From: an uncultured Bacilli bacterium
Lineage (GTDB): Bacteria > Bacillota_I > Bacilli_A > RF39 > UBA660
Assembly (NCBI GenBank): GCA_934149245.1
Contig: CAKPER010000005.1
Span: forward strand, 1 to 64,000
DNA length: 64,000 bases
Reading direction: 5' to 3'
Within the stretch, counting starts at the first letter, position 1. Each line of letters starts with the position of its first letter. The position numbers and the translations under genes were made by a program. Positions 36,574 to 44,921 of this stretch are shown here, piece by piece. The notes beneath the pieces are model-generated. The model made no database searches. It had not been told where the DNA came from and saw only the letters and a program-made list of their open reading frames with translations.

Positions 36574-37122
36574 ATGAAGATAATTAGTGGTACTTTGAAA
36601 GGAAGAACAATTAAAGGATTTAATATAGAGGGAACAAGGCCAACTATGGATAGAGTGAAAGAGAGTGTCTTTGCTAGTATTCAGAATTATTTACCAAATA
36701 GTCAAGTTTTAGATTTATTTGCAGGTACAGGTAATCTTGGAATAGAGGCTATAAGTAATGGGGCTAAATGTTGTTATTTTGTTGATAATAATATAAAATG
36801 TATAAAAAACATAAAAAATACTATAAAAGAGTTTCAGATAGAAAATTATTCTAGAGTTCTTAATACTGATTATAAGTCTGCTTTAAATTTATTAAAAAAA
36901 GATAATATTAAGTTTGATATTATATTTATAGATCCACCATATGATTATAAAAATATAAGTGATATAGTTTTAATGATTAAGAAAAATAATTTGTTAAATG
37001 AAGGTGGAATATTGGTATTAGAGTTTAGATATGATAATTTGGATATAGATAATGAGGAATTTACTTTAAGGAAAGCTAAAAAATATGGAGATAAATATGT
37101 CTATATTTATGTAAAGAAATAA
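36574..37122 (+). CDS. rsmD: 16S rRNA (guanine966-N2)-methyltransferase
   Basis: 182 residues. MKIISGTLKGRTIKG at the N-terminus, the SAM-binding LDLFAGTGNLGIEA and the catalytic FIDPPYDY define RsmD. It methylates G966 of 16S rRNA. The coaD gene that usually follows in Bacillota is not here; an unrelated gene with its own promoter follows instead. Confidence 0.93.
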   Translation: MKIISGTLKGRTIKGFNIEGTRPTMDRVKESVFASIQNYLPNSQVLDLFAGTGNLGIEAISNGAKCCYFVDNNIKCIKNIKNTIKEFQIENYSRVLNTDYKSALNLLKKDNIKFDIIFIDPPYDYKNISDIVLMIKKNNLLNEGGILVLEFRYDNLDIDNEEFTLRKAKKYGDKYVYIYVKK

Positions 37123-37129
37123 ATAGCGT

Positions 37130-37159
37130 TTGTATATAGGACTTTATTCATGGTATACT
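37130..37159 (+). promoter_or_regulatory. Promoter of the RelE-like module
   Basis: TTGTAT (37130-37135) and TATACT (37154-37159) with an 18-base spacer, 20 bases before ATG 37180. Confidence 0.5.
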
Positions 37160-37179
37160 ACTATTAGATAGGAGTAGTT

Positions 37180-37938
37180 ATGAGTGGAAATATAGAAAGT
37201 TTAGAAGAACAGTACTTTAAAGTAATAGAGGGTTTAACAGAGGTTGATGATATTAAGAAAGCACTTCCAGAAGATGATTATGTAAATTTTTTCTCTTTGA
37301 TGGAGGGAATAATTGAAAGAATAGATAATTCTGTTAAGGAACTAGAAAAAGAGATAGCGACAGAACAAGACAAGGAAATGCTATTAGAGTATAAGTTGGA
37401 AATAGAATTGTTTGGACTAAAAAAAGAATTATGTCTACAAAAATTAAAGAAAGCTAATAATGATGTTGAAATAGAAAAGCGTTCTTTAGTCAATCCTAAA
37501 AAACATATAATCTTTGCAAAAAGAAGTGGAGATGGTACTTATTTAGAAAAGGATTTAAGAAATATGTCTCCAGAATATTATGATAGGGTTAGAGAGACAT
37601 TAGCTGATTTAGAAAATGGAACTGCAAAAATAAAGGCTTTAACTGGTAATAAAAAGTTAGTGAATATTTTGGAAGTAACTCCATTTAAGGTAAGAGTTAT
37701 GTTTAAAAATTTAAGTGAAGATACAATATATGTTATTATGGCTAGAGTAAAAAAATCTGATAATAGTGTACTTGATAGACAAGAACCAATAAAACGAGCT
37801 CAAAATACAGATAGCGAATACCAAAAATTAAAAGAAGATATAAATAATCCGGAAAAGAGGGAAAAACTGTTAAAGGAACATGGTCAGATTAGGGATGATA
37901 TTTTTAAATATATGACTCATCATAATAGGAAGGGATAA
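37180..37938 (+). CDS. Coiled-coil protein with RelE-like C-terminal domain
   Basis: 252 residues. Residues 1-105 are acidic helices with heptad-like Leu/Ile/Glu/Lys pattern. From about 125 the pattern changes to SPEYYDRVRETLADLENG, then KLVNILEVTPFKVRVMF and TIYVIMARVKKSDN, which is the helix, strand, strand order of RelE/HigB-type mRNA interferase domains (hydrophobic strand, basic residue in the middle, VKKS near the end). A polar tail follows. It forms a tight pair with a small gene four bases downstream. Toxin activity is inferred; the fused N-terminal domain is unusual for RelE. Confidence 0.55.
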   Translation: MSGNIESLEEQYFKVIEGLTEVDDIKKALPEDDYVNFFSLMEGIIERIDNSVKELEKEIATEQDKEMLLEYKLEIELFGLKKELCLQKLKKANNDVEIEKRSLVNPKKHIIFAKRSGDGTYLEKDLRNMSPEYYDRVRETLADLENGTAKIKALTGNKKLVNILEVTPFKVRVMFKNLSEDTIYVIMARVKKSDNSVLDRQEPIKRAQNTDSEYQKLKEDINNPEKREKLLKEHGQIRDDIFKYMTHHNRKG

Positions 37939-37942
37939 GTAT

Positions 37943-38212
37943 ATGGATGATAATGTAATTAGAAAAAGAAAAATAAGAAATGAAACTGCAAAGAAACTAG
38001 AAAAAAAGTTGAAGTTAGAGTATTCTAGAATAATTCTAGATGAAATAAGTCAAGAACCTAAACTTTTTTATGAACTTTTAGATGATTTAGATGTTTTGGA
38101 GCAGGATTTATTTGATAGTTTATCAGGAAAGAAAGAGAGAAATATTAGTTTTTATGATCAGGCGTTGGTTAGTGTTAAAGAAAAGAAATTAAAAATGAAA
38201 AAAGGCAAATAA
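37943..38212 (+). CDS. Small charged helical protein, partner of the RelE-like gene
   Basis: 89 residues, starting four bases after the previous stop. The N-terminus is basic (RKRKIRNETAKKLEKKLKLEY), the middle acidic and Leu-rich (FYELLDDLDVLEQDLF), the end basic. No HTH motif is visible. In HigBA-like modules the antitoxin follows the toxin, which this order would fit, but no antitoxin family is recognised. Confidence 0.6.
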   Translation: MDDNVIRKRKIRNETAKKLEKKLKLEYSRIILDEISQEPKLFYELLDDLDVLEQDLFDSLSGKKERNISFYDQALVSVKEKKLKMKKGK

Positions 38213-38241
38213 TGACTAATGAATAATTTATTCTTATATAG

Positions 38242-38277
38242 ATAGTATTGTTGAATAATTACATCAATACTATTTTT
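38242..38277 (+). terminator. Terminator after the RelE-like module
   Basis: ATAGTATTG (38242-38250) pairs perfectly with CAATACTAT (38265-38273) and is followed by TTTTT. Confidence 0.8.
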
Positions 38278-38334
38278 AATCTTTAATTAAAAAATGCTTG
38301 CCAAATTAATTAAAGTGTGTCATACTATTACTTG

Positions 38335-38373
38335 TTAGTTTAATTTGATGAAAAAAGTCCTAAATTAAACTAA
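38335..38373 (+). promoter_or_regulatory. 12-bp perfect inverted repeat upstream of the XRE regulator
   Basis: TTAGTTTAATTT (38335-38346) and AAATTAAACTAA (38362-38373) are exact inverse complements with a 15-base spacer, between the preceding terminator and the XRE gene. There is no T run after it, so an operator for the XRE protein is more likely than a terminator. Confidence 0.55.
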
Positions 38374-38425
38374 ATAACTTATTAACAAATGGTATTAAAA
38401 ATATTATGTAAGTGAGGTAGTAGAT

Positions 38426-38779
38426 ATGTTAATTGGAAAAAGAATTAAAGAATTGAGATTAGAAAGAAAAATGAGTCAACAAGAATTAGGTGATATGATT
38501 GGTGTGACTAAAGTCTCTATTTGTGGATATGAAAACGGAACAAGAACTCCAAGCTTAGAAACATTTTGTATGATGGCAGATATTTTTGAAACAACAACAG
38601 ATTATTTGTTGGGTAGAGAAGTACCAGTTATAACAGAGGATGGAAGCGAATACTTAGGAGCAGTTTCAAGAGATGATATTGATATTATTGCTGAAATAAA
38701 ACACTATCCAACATTGTATGCTAAATTAATAAAAGATGTAAAAAGATATGTAAGTTTAATTGTTAAAAAAATGAGATAA
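38426..38779 (+). CDS. XRE family transcriptional regulator
   Basis: 117 residues. Residues 1-60 form a Cro/C1-type helix-turn-helix (KRIKELRLERKMSQQELGDMIG, then SICGYENGTRTPSLETF), followed by FETTTDYLLGRE, the usual end of the domain. The remaining 50 residues are a short uncharacterised C-terminal part. A perfect 12-bp inverted repeat lies 52 bases upstream of the gene and is a likely binding site. A lipoprotein gene follows in the same direction. Confidence 0.88.
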   Translation: MLIGKRIKELRLERKMSQQELGDMIGVTKVSICGYENGTRTPSLETFCMMADIFETTTDYLLGREVPVITEDGSEYLGAVSRDDIDIIAEIKHYPTLYAKLIKDVKRYVSLIVKKMR

Positions 38780-38873
38780 TGCTAATAATGGCAGTATTTC
38801 ATTTTTTTTGGAAAAAATTGGCAATATTAATATTTTATTTTTTGTACATATTAATAATGATTGGAGGGAAGAA

Positions 38874-39518
38874 ATGAAAAAAATATTAATATTCTTAAGC
38901 ATATTATTTTTAATATCAGGTTGTGGTAGTAATAAAACATTAACTTGTAAAGCTAAAAATACAGCTAATGGCATGGATACTAATATTGATTATAAAGCAG
39001 AATACAAGGATAAAAATTTAAAGTATGTAACTATTACATATGATTATTTAAAAAATGATAATAATGAAACAACTGGAACTGTAACAACAACAACTCAAAC
39101 AACCAATGGTACCACAACTACAACTACAACAAACCAGTCAACTACAACTAATGATAAAGATGGTATTAATGCTGATAGTGATGGAATTACTAATAATAAG
39201 TCTAATAAAAATACTACATCTGATGATGTTGTAGATGGATTAGTTGGAGATACAATAGATGGTGCAGTAGATGGTGTAACAAATACTATATTAGATTTAT
39301 CTGGCATTAAAGATAAATATGAGAACCAGATTACAACTTATGATGGAATAGAAGGTTTTTCATATAAAATAGATACTGATAATGATAATGAGTATAAAGT
39401 TGTATATAAGATTGATATGGATAAAATAAGTGATTCAGATTTAGCTAGATTTAATATTGACAGAGATGTTGATAAATTTAGAAATAATTATGAAGATTTA
39501 GGCTATACATGTAAATAA
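38874..39518 (+). CDS. Lipoprotein with Thr-rich linker
   Basis: 214 residues from ATG 38874 behind TTGGAGGG; the frame is open further upstream but without a ribosome site. The signal peptide ends ILFLISGC, a good lipobox with the lipidated Cys at about residue 19. A Thr/Asn-rich low-complexity linker (residues about 65-95) is followed by an Asp-rich domain with FSYKIDTDNDNEYKVVYKIDMDKI. Similar two-part lipoproteins with an SHOCT/DUF1307-like end occur in Bacillota, but I cannot name a family securely. Confidence 0.78.
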   Translation: MKKILIFLSILFLISGCGSNKTLTCKAKNTANGMDTNIDYKAEYKDKNLKYVTITYDYLKNDNNETTGTVTTTTQTTNGTTTTTTTNQSTTTNDKDGINADSDGITNNKSNKNTTSDDVVDGLVGDTIDGAVDGVTNTILDLSGIKDKYENQITTYDGIEGFSYKIDTDNDNEYKVVYKIDMDKISDSDLARFNIDRDVDKFRNNYEDLGYTCK

Positions 39519-39546
39519 AAGAAAGCAAAATTTGATGCTTTCTTTT
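39517..39546. terminator. Bidirectional terminator between the lipoprotein gene and ponA
   Basis: AAAAGAAAGCA (39517-39527) pairs perfectly with TGCTTTCTTTT (39536-39546). T-rich on one strand and A-rich on the other, it serves both convergent genes and overlaps both stop codons. Confidence 0.85.
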
Positions 39547-42298
39547 ATGGTTGATTAAGGTTAATTGTTTTAGTAGTAGAATTATCTGTTTTTCCTTGAT
39601 ATTTGACAGTGTAAGATATTCTATAACTACCAGGAGTAGTAATAGCATTAATTAATGTTTCTAGTTCTGATATAGATTTAAATGTTTGACTAATACTAGA
39701 ACCACTTATACTTCCGCTTATTTCACATTTACTTGTTACATCATTACCATTATATTTAACATTAAGACTATCATGGTAGTCTCCAAGACTAAATGATGTC
39801 GAACCACCACTAGTAATTTTTAATCCATCATTACTACTATCATCTTCATTAGTAACACTACCACCACTAGCAACAGCTTTAACCGAAACACCATTAGAAG
39901 CATTATTTTTAAAGCTTCGATATTCTGCTTTTACAACAATATTTAGATTTCCAGCATTAGGAGATTTGTAAGTATAGGTTTTATCAGTTGTAAAAGCAAC
40001 TTCGTTACCATTAATGTAGATTCCATATCCAAATCCTCCTAATGTACTATTATTATATGCTTTTCTTTCTGAAACAAAAGTAGCTGTGCTTTTACCAAAT
40101 ACTGATTGTGAAAAATATTTATTTAAATAATCATCTGATATTACTTGAGGAGTATCAGCATCCCAAGTTAATTTAATACCAGAAGATGTATTAGATGCTT
40201 TTAAATTTTTTACATCATCTAATTTAGAAAATCTATTAGAAGTTGCAGTAGGTTCAGCACCCTTTATAAAGTATTCACTCTTGACTAAATCTGATGGAGT
40301 GTATTCACTAGGCTTTTGAGCAGGCCAAGAGCCATACTCAACTTCAGATTTTACAACAGATGATGGTTGTTTAAATTCTTCTTTAGTAACAGGAATATTT
40401 TTCATTATAGCAGACATTAAATTATCTTTATAACTAGATGAAACATTATAATATTGACTTGATACTTCATCATATCCATACCAAAGAGAGATAGAGTATT
40501 GAGGTGTATAAGCAACTGACCATAAATCATTAACAGCACTACTTGGCAAGTGATATTTTTGAATAACTTTTTCTGTATAGTTAGAAGTACCAGTTTTTAC
40601 AGCAACAGTACCAGAATAGCTACCAGTACCACCACTAAATCCATAATGAGCAGCATATTCCAAAATATTAGTAATTAAATAAGCAGTAGAGTCTTTCATA
40701 GTTTGTTTTCTTTTTGACTCAAACTTTTCTGTTTTACCATTACTTCTATATGTAATTGATTTAACTGTATAAGGATCAGTGTAGTAACCACCATTAGCAA
40801 AAGCAGCATAAGCAGCAGCCATTTGAACTGTATTAACTCCTTCATCTAATCCACCAATAGCATAAGATTCATATGCTACATTATTTTTTAATTTTATTCC
40901 AAGATTTTCTACAAATTCAACTATCTTTTTATTTCCAACATCTTTTTGAACTGTTTGTAAGGATTTTACAGCTGGAACATTTCTTGAAACACTAAGGGCA
41001 TCTCTTAAAGTCATTAATCCTTTATAACCTTTATCCCAGTTTCCAAGTTCGGTACCATCTGAATAAGACCATGATTCATCAGTAAATAGTTGATAAGTAG
41101 AGAAGTTATCATATTCAAAACCAGGGCCATATGCAAATATAGGTTTTGCTGTTGAACCAGGTTGTCTATATGCTTGAGTGGCATAGTTAAATGTTCTTTC
41201 ACCAACTCTATTTCTTCCAGCTCCAATAGCAGTTATAGCACCTGTTTTAACATCTACAACAGTAAGACCTGCTTGAACTTTATCATCTCGCCATTTATAG
41301 CCATTACCTGCAAGAACACTATTTATTCCTTCTTGAATTTTAGGATCCATTGTAGTATGAATTTCCATAGATACTAAATAAGGATCATTCTTTGTTTTCT
41401 TTTTAACTTCTGATACAACAGTATCAATAAATCCTTGATAATTATTAGAATCACTAGTACCAGATAATAAACTTTTAACATCAATAGCATTAGCAATATC
41501 AGCTTCTTTTTGAGTAATATATCCATGTCTAACCATCAATTTAAGTACCGTTTTCATTCTAGCTTGAGCTCTATCTGGATTGTTATATGGATTGTATCCA
41601 TTAGGAGATTGGAATAATCCAGCAATTAGAGCAGCTTCTGGCAAGCTAAGTTCTGATACACTTTTACCAAAATAGTATTTAGAAGCTTCTTCAACGCCAT
41701 AAACATTTCCTCCTAATAAGCTATCATTAACATAAAATTCCATTATTTCTTCTTTTGTATACTTCTTTTCCATAAAGAATACAGATAAATATACATCCTT
41801 AAATTTTCTGACAATGGTTTGATCAGTAGAGGTTAAGTTATTTTTAACTACCTGCATTGTTAAGGTTGACGCTCCACCAGCACTGCTATTTCCTAACACT
41901 TGTCCTACTGATGCTTTTAGAAATCTTGCTCCATCAACACCATTGTGTTGAAAAAATCTAGAATCTTCTGTTGCAATAATAGCATCAATTAACACTTGAG
42001 GTAAATCATTATACTTAACCGATTCACGCCTTTCATTTCCTAGTGACGCTATTACTTTATCATTATTATCATAAATTATAGTTTGATCTTGATTAGCAAG
42101 AGCATTAGGATCAAATTGTCCAGTAGTAGCAACTATATAGAGTAGAAACCCAAAAACACTAAAAATACCACAGGCACCTAACGCTATAAAGACAGTAAGA
42201 ACTTTTTTCCAAAGTTTTCTTTTATTTTTAATGTTCTTTTTCTTAGAAGTTGTTCTTCCTCTTCTATTAGGCACACTCTTTCTTTTTTTCTTTTTCAT
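39545..42298 (-). CDS. ponA: Class A penicillin-binding protein (PBP1)
   Basis: 917 residues. A very basic cytoplasmic N-terminus (1-32) and one membrane helix (about 33-57) precede a GT51 glycosyltransferase domain with ATEDSRFFQHNGVD (catalytic Glu 111) and TLTMQVVKN. The transpeptidase domain has GSTAK (Ser 382), SVSRN and KTGTSN. After about residue 690 comes a fibronectin-III-like domain (VKNLKASNTSSGIKLTWDA) and a Ser/Gly-rich end, as in Bacillus PBP1. It builds and crosslinks peptidoglycan. recU lies two bases upstream, a gene order shared with Bacillus. Confidence 0.95.
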   Translation of the reverse strand: MKKKKRKSVPNRRGRTTSKKKNIKNKRKLWKKVLTVFIALGACGIFSVFGFLLYIVATTGQFDPNALANQDQTIIYDNNDKVIASLGNERRESVKYNDLPQVLIDAIIATEDSRFFQHNGVDGARFLKASVGQVLGNSSAGGASTLTMQVVKNNLTSTDQTIVRKFKDVYLSVFFMEKKYTKEEIMEFYVNDSLLGGNVYGVEEASKYYFGKSVSELSLPEAALIAGLFQSPNGYNPYNNPDRAQARMKTVLKLMVRHGYITQKEADIANAIDVKSLLSGTSDSNNYQGFIDTVVSEVKKKTKNDPYLVSMEIHTTMDPKIQEGINSVLAGNGYKWRDDKVQAGLTVVDVKTGAITAIGAGRNRVGERTFNYATQAYRQPGSTAKPIFAYGPGFEYDNFSTYQLFTDESWSYSDGTELGNWDKGYKGLMTLRDALSVSRNVPAVKSLQTVQKDVGNKKIVEFVENLGIKLKNNVAYESYAIGGLDEGVNTVQMAAAYAAFANGGYYTDPYTVKSITYRSNGKTEKFESKRKQTMKDSTAYLITNILEYAAHYGFSGGTGSYSGTVAVKTGTSNYTEKVIQKYHLPSSAVNDLWSVAYTPQYSISLWYGYDEVSSQYYNVSSSYKDNLMSAIMKNIPVTKEEFKQPSSVVKSEVEYGSWPAQKPSEYTPSDLVKSEYFIKGAEPTATSNRFSKLDDVKNLKASNTSSGIKLTWDADTPQVISDDYLNKYFSQSVFGKSTATFVSERKAYNNSTLGGFGYGIYINGNEVAFTTDKTYTYKSPNAGNLNIVVKAEYRSFKNNASNGVSVKAVASGGSVTNEDDSSNDGLKITSGGSTSFSLGDYHDSLNVKYNGNDVTSKCEISGSISGSSISQTFKSISELETLINAITTPGSYRISYTVKYQGKTDNSTTKTINLNQP

Positions 42299-42300
42299 TT

Positions 42301-42846
42301 TTAATCAACATCCTTTACCATGATTTTATCAATTATACTAATATAATCGAGTCTTGGAATATATTTTAATTCTACTAAAAAACCATTCTTTCTAAAGTAA
42401 TCTATAGGAATAGATTTTCTATCATTACTCTCTATAAAGTTAAATAATTCCCTCCCTAACAATATATATGTTTCATTTATCTTTGTAAATCTTACAATAA
42501 GAAAAGTAATTCCTCCAAAATATATAACTTTCTTCATATGTTCTAGTTGATGTTTATGTATATTAGCAATAGGGAAGCTAGTATTACTTTGAGTTTCTTT
42601 AGCATCAAATTCTAAATACTTTCCTTTATATATCCCATTGTAATCTAGAGTAGATGGCTCATTAAAATAAGCTTCTTTAATAACATTTTTAGGATATTCT
42701 ACTTTTACAACTTTTATGGGAGTAGGTTTTTTATAGATTAAAGCAATATTATGATCTAAATAATATTTATTACTTTGATTGATGTCTCTTTCTAACATCA
42801 TTCCTCTATTAGCATATGTATTAGTTTTAAAATATTTATAAATCAT
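42301..42846 (-). CDS. recU: Holliday junction resolvase RecU
   Basis: 181 residues. NRGMMLERDINQSN, KKPTPIKVVKV, PSTLDYNGIYKGKYLEFDAKET and FPIANIHKHQ are the RecU nuclease motifs; Asp, Glu and Lys in the DYNG...EFDAKET segment form the metal site. It resolves recombination intermediates and helps chromosome segregation. Operon with ponA, as in Bacillus. Confidence 0.95.
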   Translation of the reverse strand: MIYKYFKTNTYANRGMMLERDINQSNKYYLDHNIALIYKKPTPIKVVKVEYPKNVIKEAYFNEPSTLDYNGIYKGKYLEFDAKETQSNTSFPIANIHKHQLEHMKKVIYFGGITFLIVRFTKINETYILLGRELFNFIESNDRKSIPIDYFRKNGFLVELKYIPRLDYISIIDKIMVKDVD

Positions 42847-42971
42847 AATACCACCTTTAGCTAATTATACTATAAATAAATCTATTTTACTACTAAATAT
42901 ATTCATTATTTTCTTTTTATGTCTAGGAAGTGTAAAGTAGTAAATAGAGTGTAAAAGACATAATATATAAT

Positions 42972-43664
42972 ATGAAAAAATTACCTAAATTAGTAACCAT
43001 AATGCTATATATAGTAGGAATTACTTTTATATTATCTTTAATAATAATAAGATATTTTTCTACTAAGTTAGAACCAGCTTTAAAATATTATTTGTCAACT
43101 GAAGTAAAGAGAGTATTATCCCTAGTTATAAATGATACAATATCTAATACAACAAATAATATAGATATAAATAATATAATAGTTACTAACAATAATTCAA
43201 ACACTATAGATATAAATACAAAATATGTAAACCAAATTTTATCTAATATAAATAAAGATATAGAAAAAAATTTAAGATTAATAGAGGCTGGTAAAATAAA
43301 TAATTTAAAGAAATATTTTTCTAGTTTATCTGATATAGATTATGAAGAATTAAAGGGAGGCGTTATATATTATATATCTTCTGGTAATATCTCTGGAAAT
43401 ATTCTTACTAATAATATAGGACCTAAGATACCAATAAAATTTGCAATGGCAGGTCATGTTACTAGTAAGATAGATAGTAATATACGGGAATATGGTATTA
43501 ATAATGCCTTATTAGAGATAAATGTAAATGTTTCTGTTAATATGAATGTAAATATTCCCTTTGTAACAAAAGAAGTAAAGGTAGAAACATCTATGCCATT
43601 AATTATAAAAGTAGTAGAGGGAGAGATACCAGATTATTATTTAACTAATAGTAAAAATAAATAA
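42972..43664 (+). CDS. yunB: YunB-like sporulation protein
   Basis: 230 residues. One N-terminal membrane helix (about 9-27), then an Asn-rich middle region and the YunB signatures GGVIYYISSGN, ILTNNIGPKIPIKFAMAGHV, YGINNALLEI and a closing GEIPDYYL. YunB belongs to the Bacillus sigma-E sporulation regulon. A TATAAT (42966-42971) abuts the ATG and there is no good ribosome site, so the start is uncertain. Divergent from recU. Confidence 0.82.
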   Translation: MKKLPKLVTIMLYIVGITFILSLIIIRYFSTKLEPALKYYLSTEVKRVLSLVINDTISNTTNNIDINNIIVTNNNSNTIDINTKYVNQILSNINKDIEKNLRLIEAGKINNLKKYFSSLSDIDYEELKGGVIYYISSGNISGNILTNNIGPKIPIKFAMAGHVTSKIDSNIREYGINNALLEINVNVSVNMNVNIPFVTKEVKVETSMPLIIKVVEGEIPDYYLTNSKNK

Positions 43665-43710
43665 GTTTAATTCTTAATTTTTCATCTAAGAATATAGGCT
43701 TATTTTTTTA
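43660..43710 (+). terminator. Terminator after yunB
   Basis: AATAAG...ATTCTTA pairs with TAAGAAT...CTTATT in a two-part stem, followed by TTTTTTT. Confidence 0.65.
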
Positions 43711-43719
43711 TGTTTTTTC

Positions 43720-43748
43720 TTGACATCCTTAGGACAAAATTATAAAAT
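43720..43748 (+). promoter_or_regulatory. Promoter of the first variable-protein gene
   Basis: TTGACA (43720-43725) and TAAAAT (43743-43748) with 17 bases between. A second TATAAT lies at 43752-43757. Confidence 0.55.
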
Positions 43749-43806
43749 TATTATAATAGTAGATGTTAAATTACTTTACAAGAAAATATAAGGATAGTGA
43801 TAATTT

Positions 43807-44784
43807 ATGAAGAATAGTAGAAAAATTAAAAATACTATTAGATTCTTAATAGGTCTAACTTTAGGTATAATAGTATCAGCTATAGGAGTATATGCTGCTA
43901 CTAAGTATGATGCTAGTGATGTATATTATGATAATTCTAATAGTAGTTTAATGAATATAGATGTTCAAGGAGCAGTAGATGAATTAGCTGATAAATATAA
44001 AAGTGTAATGCCAACTAAATGTCCTAATGGTTACCTTTGTTTAGATAAGAAAACATCTTTAGCTTTAGGAGATTATGTAAAGATGACACCTACTAAGTCA
44101 TCTTATACAACAGATAAATCTAAAACTGGATATGATAGTACACAAACTATTAATCCTAAAGAATTAAATTTATGGAGAGTAATATCTCTAAATAGTGATG
44201 GAACAGTAGATATAGTAAGTGAACATGTATCATCAACGACGATATTTTTTCAAGGACAAACAGGATATCAAAATTTAGTCGGATATTTAAATTTACTAGC
44301 AAGTCAGTATGAGAATAGTAAATATACAAAAAGCTCAAGGCATTTTGGCTATAATGGCCAGACTGAATATATAACAGATACATCTAAATTTACTAACCCA
44401 GCTCCTTGGGAATGTGATACAGGAGATAGTTGTAACCCGGTTGAAAGCCAAGGCGGAGGAGATGAATTATATGCTAAAGATTATAATTTGGTGAGGAGTG
44501 TGTTAGATACACCAGTAGCAAGTAAACCAGATGGCACAAATTATTATTATTGGATTGCATCTCGCTATTATCGCTATTATTCCACTACCAACTATGACTG
44601 GAAGGGTCGGTGTGTGGACTCGTCGGGTAGCGTTTGCAGCAGCAACCTGTATTTCTATTATAGTTCGAGTTTCAACTCCAGCAGCGATAGCCGCTCTCTT
44701 CGCCCAGTACTGACTCTGAAATCTGGGCTCAAGTATTCAGGAGTTGGTACAGAGGATTATCCTATGGAAATACAGGGGAGTTGA
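43807..44784 (+). CDS. Membrane-anchored DGR-type variable protein, copy 1
   Basis: 325 residues. A basic N-terminus, one membrane helix (about 12-31, ending SAIGVYAATKY), a short linker and then a domain shared along its length with the next gene (LALGDYVKMTPTKSSYT, NLWRVISLN, YNGQTEYITDTSKFTNP, CNPVESQGGGDELY). The last 75 residues start YYYWIASRYY and end SLRPVLTLKSGLKYSGVG, the C-type-lectin/FGE-like frame in which DGR variable residues sit. Codons there (CGC, CTG, AGC) are unlike the rest of the genome. Surface-exposed ligand binding is inferred. Ends in TGA. Confidence 0.8.
   Translation: MKNSRKIKNTIRFLIGLTLGIIVSAIGVYAATKYDASDVYYDNSNSSLMNIDVQGAVDELADKYKSVMPTKCPNGYLCLDKKTSLALGDYVKMTPTKSSYTTDKSKTGYDSTQTINPKELNLWRVISLNSDGTVDIVSEHVSSTTIFFQGQTGYQNLVGYLNLLASQYENSKYTKSSRHFGYNGQTEYITDTSKFTNPAPWECDTGDSCNPVESQGGGDELYAKDYNLVRSVLDTPVASKPDGTNYYYWIASRYYRYYSTTNYDWKGRCVDSSGSVCSSNLYFYYSSSFNSSSDSRSLRPVLTLKSGLKYSGVGTEDYPMEIQGS
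44557..44741 (+). other. Predicted DGR variable region 1 (VR1)
   Basis: 185 bp, about 48% G+C by hand count. Aligned without gaps to VR2 it differs at 37 positions in 25 of 61 codons. Changes fall mostly at codon positions 1 and 2 with a kept C or T at position 3 (CGC/GAC, GAC/CGC, AGC/TAC, AGC/CTC, GAT/ACT), as expected if both derive from AAC/AAT in a template by adenine mutagenesis. The 3' end (from CTGACTCTGAAATCTG on) is identical in both. Confidence 0.8.
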
Positions 44785-44921
44785 TGTAAAATGTTATAAT
44801 TTCTTATTATGTAACTTAGATAGTATATACTTTAATGATTGTTAAATATATTTAATTTTAGATAGTTATTTATCTTCTTATATAAATTATAAAATAAATA
44901 GATAGGTAGGTGTTATATATA
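44785..44921 (+). other. Gap between the two variable-protein genes
   Basis: A/T-rich, without a G+C-rich hairpin like the one after copy 2 and without a template-repeat match. TAGGTAGGTG (44902-44911) near the right end is the ribosome site of copy 2. Confidence 0.5.

Noticed and set aside
44531..44713. An additional open frame of 60 residues across VR1, and a similar one of 71 residues across VR2 (45595-45810)
   Set aside because: They lie in the wrong frame through the G+C-rich variable segments and have no ribosome sites. The segments are explained by the real frame.
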